DNA of 64,000 nt, taken from NCBI GenBank assembly GCA_050251715.1, contig JBFWMG010000005.1:124001-188000 (forward strand), written 5' to 3'. Every line of letters starts with the position of its first letter. The stretch's first letter is position 1. The translations under genes and the position numbers were made by a program. Positions 60,921 to 64,000 of the stretch are shown in pieces. This DNA comes from JBFWMG01 sp050251715. GTDB taxonomy: Bacteria > Desulfobacterota > Desulfovibrionia > Desulfovibrionales > Desulfovibrionaceae. The notes beneath the pieces were generated by a model, which was not told the origin of the DNA, did no database searches, and worked only from the letters and a program-made list of their open reading frames with translations.

Positions 60921-62279
60921 ATGCGGACACATGCCATGAATCACGGGGCACCATACATACGCTACGCCGCCATTTGCCTGCTTTGCCTGCTGGCCGTGGC
61001 CCTGCTCGCGCATTCGCATCGCGTGGAAGCGGGCGCACCGCAGCCTGTGCGCATCCTGACCGTGTCTTTGCACGGCGCCGTGTCCCCGGCCATGGAAGAG
61101 CTGCTTGCCGCCGCACTGTCACAAGCCGTGGAATCCTCGGCCGAGGCCTTGCTCATCGAACTCGACACTCCAGGCGGGCTCATGGAATCCATGCGCACCA
61201 TGGTCCGGCACATCCGCAATGCGGCAATACCCGTCCTCATCTGGGTTGGCCCCTCGGGCGCGCACGCGGCCAGTGCGGGCGTGTTTCTCGTCGCCGCGTC
61301 CACCATGGCGGGCATGGCCCCGGAATCCACCATTGGCGCGGCTTCTCCCGTGACCATGGGCGGCAAGGACATGGACGAAACCATGGCCCGCAAGGTCATG
61401 AACGACACGCTCAGCCTTGTGCGCGGCATGGCGGTTGCCCGCAACCGCAATGTGGCCTGGTATGAGGACGCCGTGCGCAACGCCGTGAGCATCACCGGCC
61501 CCGAGGCCGTGCTCGCCCGTGTCGTCGAGTTTCTCGCCACATCCCCCGAGGATTTTTTGACCCAATGCGGCGCGCGCGGCATACCCATGGCGGACGGCTC
61601 ATTGCGCCGTTTCGCCGCCGACGGCTTTGTCCTGGAACGGCACAGCCCTGGCCTGCGCCACGCCTTCCTTTCCTGGCTGCTGCATCCGCAGGTGGCCTAT
61701 CTGCTGTTTCTGGGCGGCCTTGCCGGGCTGTTCTTCGAGCTTGCCACGCCGGGCGTCGTGCTGCCGGGCGTGATCGGGGGGTTGAGCCTGCTGCTCGGCC
61801 TGTACGCCATGAGCGTGCTGCCCACCAATGTGGCGGGCGTCCTGCTCATCATCTTCTCGGTCGTCCTGTTCCTGCTGGAGATCAAGATAACCAGCTATGG
61901 CATGCTTTCCGTGGCCGCCATCATCTCCCTTTTCTCCGGCTCCATGATTCTCTTCAACGACGCCACCGGCATGCATCTGCCCCTGGCCACCATCATCGTC
62001 ACGGTTCTGGGATTATCGCTTTTGCTGGGCGCCGCGGTTCTTGTCGTGGGCAAGGCCCAGGCGCAGCGGCCTGTTTCCGGCATAGACGCCATGGTCGGCC
62101 AGACGGCGGTGGTGCGCGCCTGGCGCGACGGTATCGGGGAAGTCCTGGCCCATGGCGAGATATGGTCCGCCAGCGGCCCTGAAACACTTGCGGTTGGCGA
62201 CGTGGTCACCATTGCCGCCGTGCACGGCCTCGTGCTGCATGTCATGCCCGCCCCACCCGCGCCCGACATGCATTCCTGA
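60921..62279 (+). CDS. NfeD-family membrane-bound serine protease
   Basis: The 452-residue protein is the long NfeD type that works with stomatin-like proteins (STOPP family). A signal/anchor segment covers about residues 14-33. The ClpP-like protease domain (about 40-220) has LIELDTPGGLMESMRTMV and GPSGAHAASAGVFLVAAS, whose serine is the expected nucleophile. Four to five membrane helices follow (about 245-370), and a soluble OB-fold NfeD domain closes the chain (GQTAVVRAWRDGIGEVLAHG). The ATG at 60921 is the first in frame; another lies at 60936. A slipin gene follows 61 bp later, the usual arrangement. Confidence 0.92.
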   Translation: MRTHAMNHGAPYIRYAAICLLCLLAVALLAHSHRVEAGAPQPVRILTVSLHGAVSPAMEELLAAALSQAVESSAEALLIELDTPGGLMESMRTMVRHIRNAAIPVLIWVGPSGAHAASAGVFLVAASTMAGMAPESTIGAASPVTMGGKDMDETMARKVMNDTLSLVRGMAVARNRNVAWYEDAVRNAVSITGPEAVLARVVEFLATSPEDFLTQCGARGIPMADGSLRRFAADGFVLERHSPGLRHAFLSWLLHPQVAYLLFLGGLAGLFFELATPGVVLPGVIGGLSLLLGLYAMSVLPTNVAGVLLIIFSVVLFLLEIKITSYGMLSVAAIISLFSGSMILFNDATGMHLPLATIIVTVLGLSLLLGAAVLVVGKAQAQRPVSGIDAMVGQTAVVRAWRDGIGEVLAHGEIWSASGPETLAVGDVVTIAAVHGLVLHVMPAPPAPDMHS

Positions 62280-62340
62280 CACGTTTAACAGGTTGCGGTC
62301 TTTCGATATTCCGCACCCTTGGCAAGCCCTGGGAGACGCC

Positions 62341-63087
62341 ATGTACACCATCCTTCCGATCCTTTTTGTCGGCGCATTGCTCCTGTTTTCCACCCTCAAG
62401 GTGCTCAACGAGTACGAACGCGGCGTCATTTTCCGGCTGGGCCGCATCATCAAGGCCAAGGGACCGGGACTCATCATCCTCATTCCCATTGTGGACCGCA
62501 TGGTCAAGGTGAGCCTGCGCGTGCTTACCCTGGACATCCCCAACCAGGACGTCATCACCAAGGACAACGTCACCATCAAGGTCAACGCGGTGGTCTACTT
62601 CCGCGTCATCGACCCCATCAAGGCCATAGTCGAGGTCGAAGACTTCCTGTTCGCCACCTCGCAGCTGGCCCAGACCACCCTGCGCAGCGTGTGCGGCGGC
62701 GTGGAGCTCGATGAGATCCTGTCGCACCGGGACAAGGTCAACAGCCAGATCCGCAGCATCCTGGACCAGTCCACCGACCCCTGGGGCATCAAGGTGAGCA
62801 CGGTGGAACTCAAGCACATCGACCTGCCCCAGGAAATGCAGCGCGCCATGGCCAAGCAGGCCGAGGCGGAACGCGAACGGCGCGCCAAGATCATCAATGC
62901 CGAGGGCGAATTCCAGGCCGCGGCCCAGCTTTCCGAGGCCGCCGCCATCATTGCGGCCCACCCCGAAGCCCTCCAGCTGCGCTATTTGCAAACCATGCGC
63001 GAGATGGCCTCCGAGAGCAAATCAACCATCATCCCCATCCCCCTCGATTTTCTTAAGGGGTTGACGGGGGGAAGCAAGGACTCGTAA
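62341..63087 (+). CDS. slipin / stomatin-like SPFH protein
   Basis: The 248-residue protein has one N-terminal membrane segment (YTILPILFVGALLLFSTLKV) and a SPFH domain: NEYERGVIFRLGRI, KGPGLIILIPIVDRMVKVSL, the conserved VLTLDIPNQDVITKDNV and RVIDPIKAIVEVED. A coiled coil follows (AMAKQAEAERERRAKIINAE). Slipins form membrane rafts and are substrates or partners of NfeD-type proteases, which fits the gene just upstream. The ATG at 62341 is the natural family start. A GC-rich hairpin follows the gene. Confidence 0.94.
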   Translation: MYTILPILFVGALLLFSTLKVLNEYERGVIFRLGRIIKAKGPGLIILIPIVDRMVKVSLRVLTLDIPNQDVITKDNVTIKVNAVVYFRVIDPIKAIVEVEDFLFATSQLAQTTLRSVCGGVELDEILSHRDKVNSQIRSILDQSTDPWGIKVSTVELKHIDLPQEMQRAMAKQAEAERERRAKIINAEGEFQAAAQLSEAAAIIAAHPEALQLRYLQTMREMASESKSTIIPIPLDFLKGLTGGSKDS

Positions 63088-63100
63088 GAACAGGCCACAT

Positions 63101-63120
63101 GCCGCCCCTGGGCGGCTCTT
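63101..63120 (+). terminator. short hairpin after slipin, weak terminator
   Basis: GCCGCCC-CT-GGGCGGC is a perfect 7-bp stem followed by a TCTTCTGT tract, directly after the slipin gene and before the epimerase. Confidence 0.45.
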
Positions 63121-63159
63121 CTGTGACCTTAACCTGCTACCTTCAGAAGGATACCCACG

Positions 63160-64000
63160 ATGCACGTATTGGTTACCGGCGCGGCCGGTTTCATCGGCTT
63201 CCACCTGTCCAAGCGGTTGCTTGCAGAGGGGCACACGGTCGTCGGCCTCGATATTCTCAATGATTACTATGACGTACGCATAAAGATGGCCCGTTTGGCC
63301 CAGTTGCGGGACCAGGCTGGGTTCACCTTCGCCAAAATTGACCTTGCCGATGGACCGGCCATGGCCGACCTGTTCAAGAACAACCGCTTTACGCACGTCG
63401 TCAATCTGGCGGCGCAGGCAGGCGTTCGGTACAGCCTCATCAACCCCATGTCCTACGTCAACGCCAACATCGTCGGTTTCACGCATATTCTGGAAGGCTG
63501 CCGCCACAACGGCGTGGAGCATCTGGTCTTCGCGTCTTCCAGCTCCGTGTACGGCCTGAACACGAACATGCCGTTTTCCGTGCACAACAACGTGGACCAT
63601 CCCGTGAGCCTGTACGCGGCGTCCAAGAAATCCAACGAGCTTATGGCGCATTCCTACAGCCATCTGTTCGGCCTGCCCGCCACGGGCCTGCGGTTCTTCA
63701 CCGTATACGGTCCCTGGGGCCGTCCGGACATGGCGCTCTTCCTGTTCACCAAGGCCATTTTGGAAGGCCGCCCCATCGACGTGTTCAACTACGGCAAGAT
63801 GCGCCGCGACTTCACGTACATCGACGACATCGTGGAAGGTGTTTTCCGCGTCATGCGGCACGTGCCCACCGGCAACCCCTCATGGTCCAGCGACGCGCCC
63901 GATCCGGCCACCAGTCCCGCGCCGTACAAGCTGTACAACATCGGCAACAACAACTGGGTGGAACTGGGCCGGTTCATCGAGGTCATTGAAGAGCATTTGG
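63160..64000 (+). CDS. NAD-dependent epimerase, probable UDP-glucuronate 4-epimerase, cut by window edge
   Basis: This extended short-chain dehydrogenase interconverts nucleotide sugars for surface polysaccharide. Visible are the NAD loop VLVTGAAGFIGFHLSKRLL (residue 4), DILNDYYDVRIKMARLAQL, NLAAQAGVRYSL, the catalytic FASSSSVYG and YAASKKSNE (YxxxK), and LRFFTVYGPWGRPDMALFLF. The segments with NDYYD, GRPDMALF and YKLYNIGNNNWVEL are typical of UDP-glucuronate 4-epimerases. The ATG at 63160 follows AAGGA. About 280 residues are present and roughly 55 are missing at the C-terminus. No other polysaccharide gene is in view. Confidence 0.9.
   Translation, partial: MHVLVTGAAGFIGFHLSKRLLAEGHTVVGLDILNDYYDVRIKMARLAQLRDQAGFTFAKIDLADGPAMADLFKNNRFTHVVNLAAQAGVRYSLINPMSYVNANIVGFTHILEGCRHNGVEHLVFASSSSVYGLNTNMPFSVHNNVDHPVSLYAASKKSNELMAHSYSHLFGLPATGLRFFTVYGPWGRPDMALFLFTKAILEGRPIDVFNYGKMRRDFTYIDDIVEGVFRVMRHVPTGNPSWSSDAPDPATSPAPYKLYNIGNNNWVELGRFIEVIEEHL

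Overview
The window is GC-rich, densely packed bacterial chromosome. Several things point to a Desulfovibrio-like, anaerobic Desulfobacterota organism: the complete futalosine menaquinone route, a four-subunit 2-oxoacid:ferredoxin oxidoreductase, a TRAP transporter, a ferredoxin-linked flavoprotein, a CheB-CheR hybrid, an EAL-HDOD protein and intergenic palindromes. The placement is inferred from gene content, not from a marker gene. I saw no rRNA, tRNA, CRISPR array, transposase or phage gene.

Layout. 1-3.2 kb: a CheB-CheR fusion cut by the left edge, two small genes and a DUF445 membrane protein. 3.5-12.3 kb (minus strand): a nearly continuous run tetR, mqnE, mqnC, mqnA, an amidohydrolase (probable aminodeoxyfutalosine deaminase), pyrB, pyrC and a degenerate nucleotidyltransferase/HD protein. 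mqnD is divergent from tetR, and a 7+7 bp palindrome lies in the gap. 14-19.7 kb: a MocR-type regulator divergent from azlCD, a cardiolipin-synthase-like phospholipase D and a zinc phospholipase C. 19.8-28.3 kb: a small unknown gene, a ClC channel and a ROK kinase, then a signalling cluster FIST, histidine kinase, PilZ, EAL-HDOD behind a promoter flanked by twin palindromes. 28.4-40.5 kb: a methyltransferase, a dctPQM TRAP transporter, an RNA m5C methyltransferase, a class I aldolase-like protein without the expected lysine, transketolase, a flavoprotein with a polyferredoxin, phosphoglycerate kinase and a PnuC-like protein. 40.5-47.3 kb: DUF4911, pgi, an NtrC-type regulator with its kinase, and an aminotransferase. 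47.5-64 kb: sfsA, an rlmB-like gene, mltD, aroE, a secreted TPR-like protein, the 2-oxoacid oxidoreductase operon, queA, lipoprotein-coaBC-unknown, NfeD-slipin and a nucleotide-sugar epimerase cut by the right edge.

Working together: MqnA, MqnE, the deaminase, MqnC and MqnD make 1,4-dihydroxy-6-naphthoate for menaquinone. Pgi, Pgk and transketolase serve central carbon flow. The 2-oxoacid oxidoreductase and the flavoprotein-ferredoxin pair handle low-potential electrons.

The most unusual non-coding signal is a family of three AT-rich repeats, each exactly 103 bp and each built of three hairpins with three-base loops. Two inverted copies bracket the NtrC-type two-component pair. A third sits at the end of a small unknown gene. 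In two copies the repeat end supplies the stop codon of the adjacent gene.
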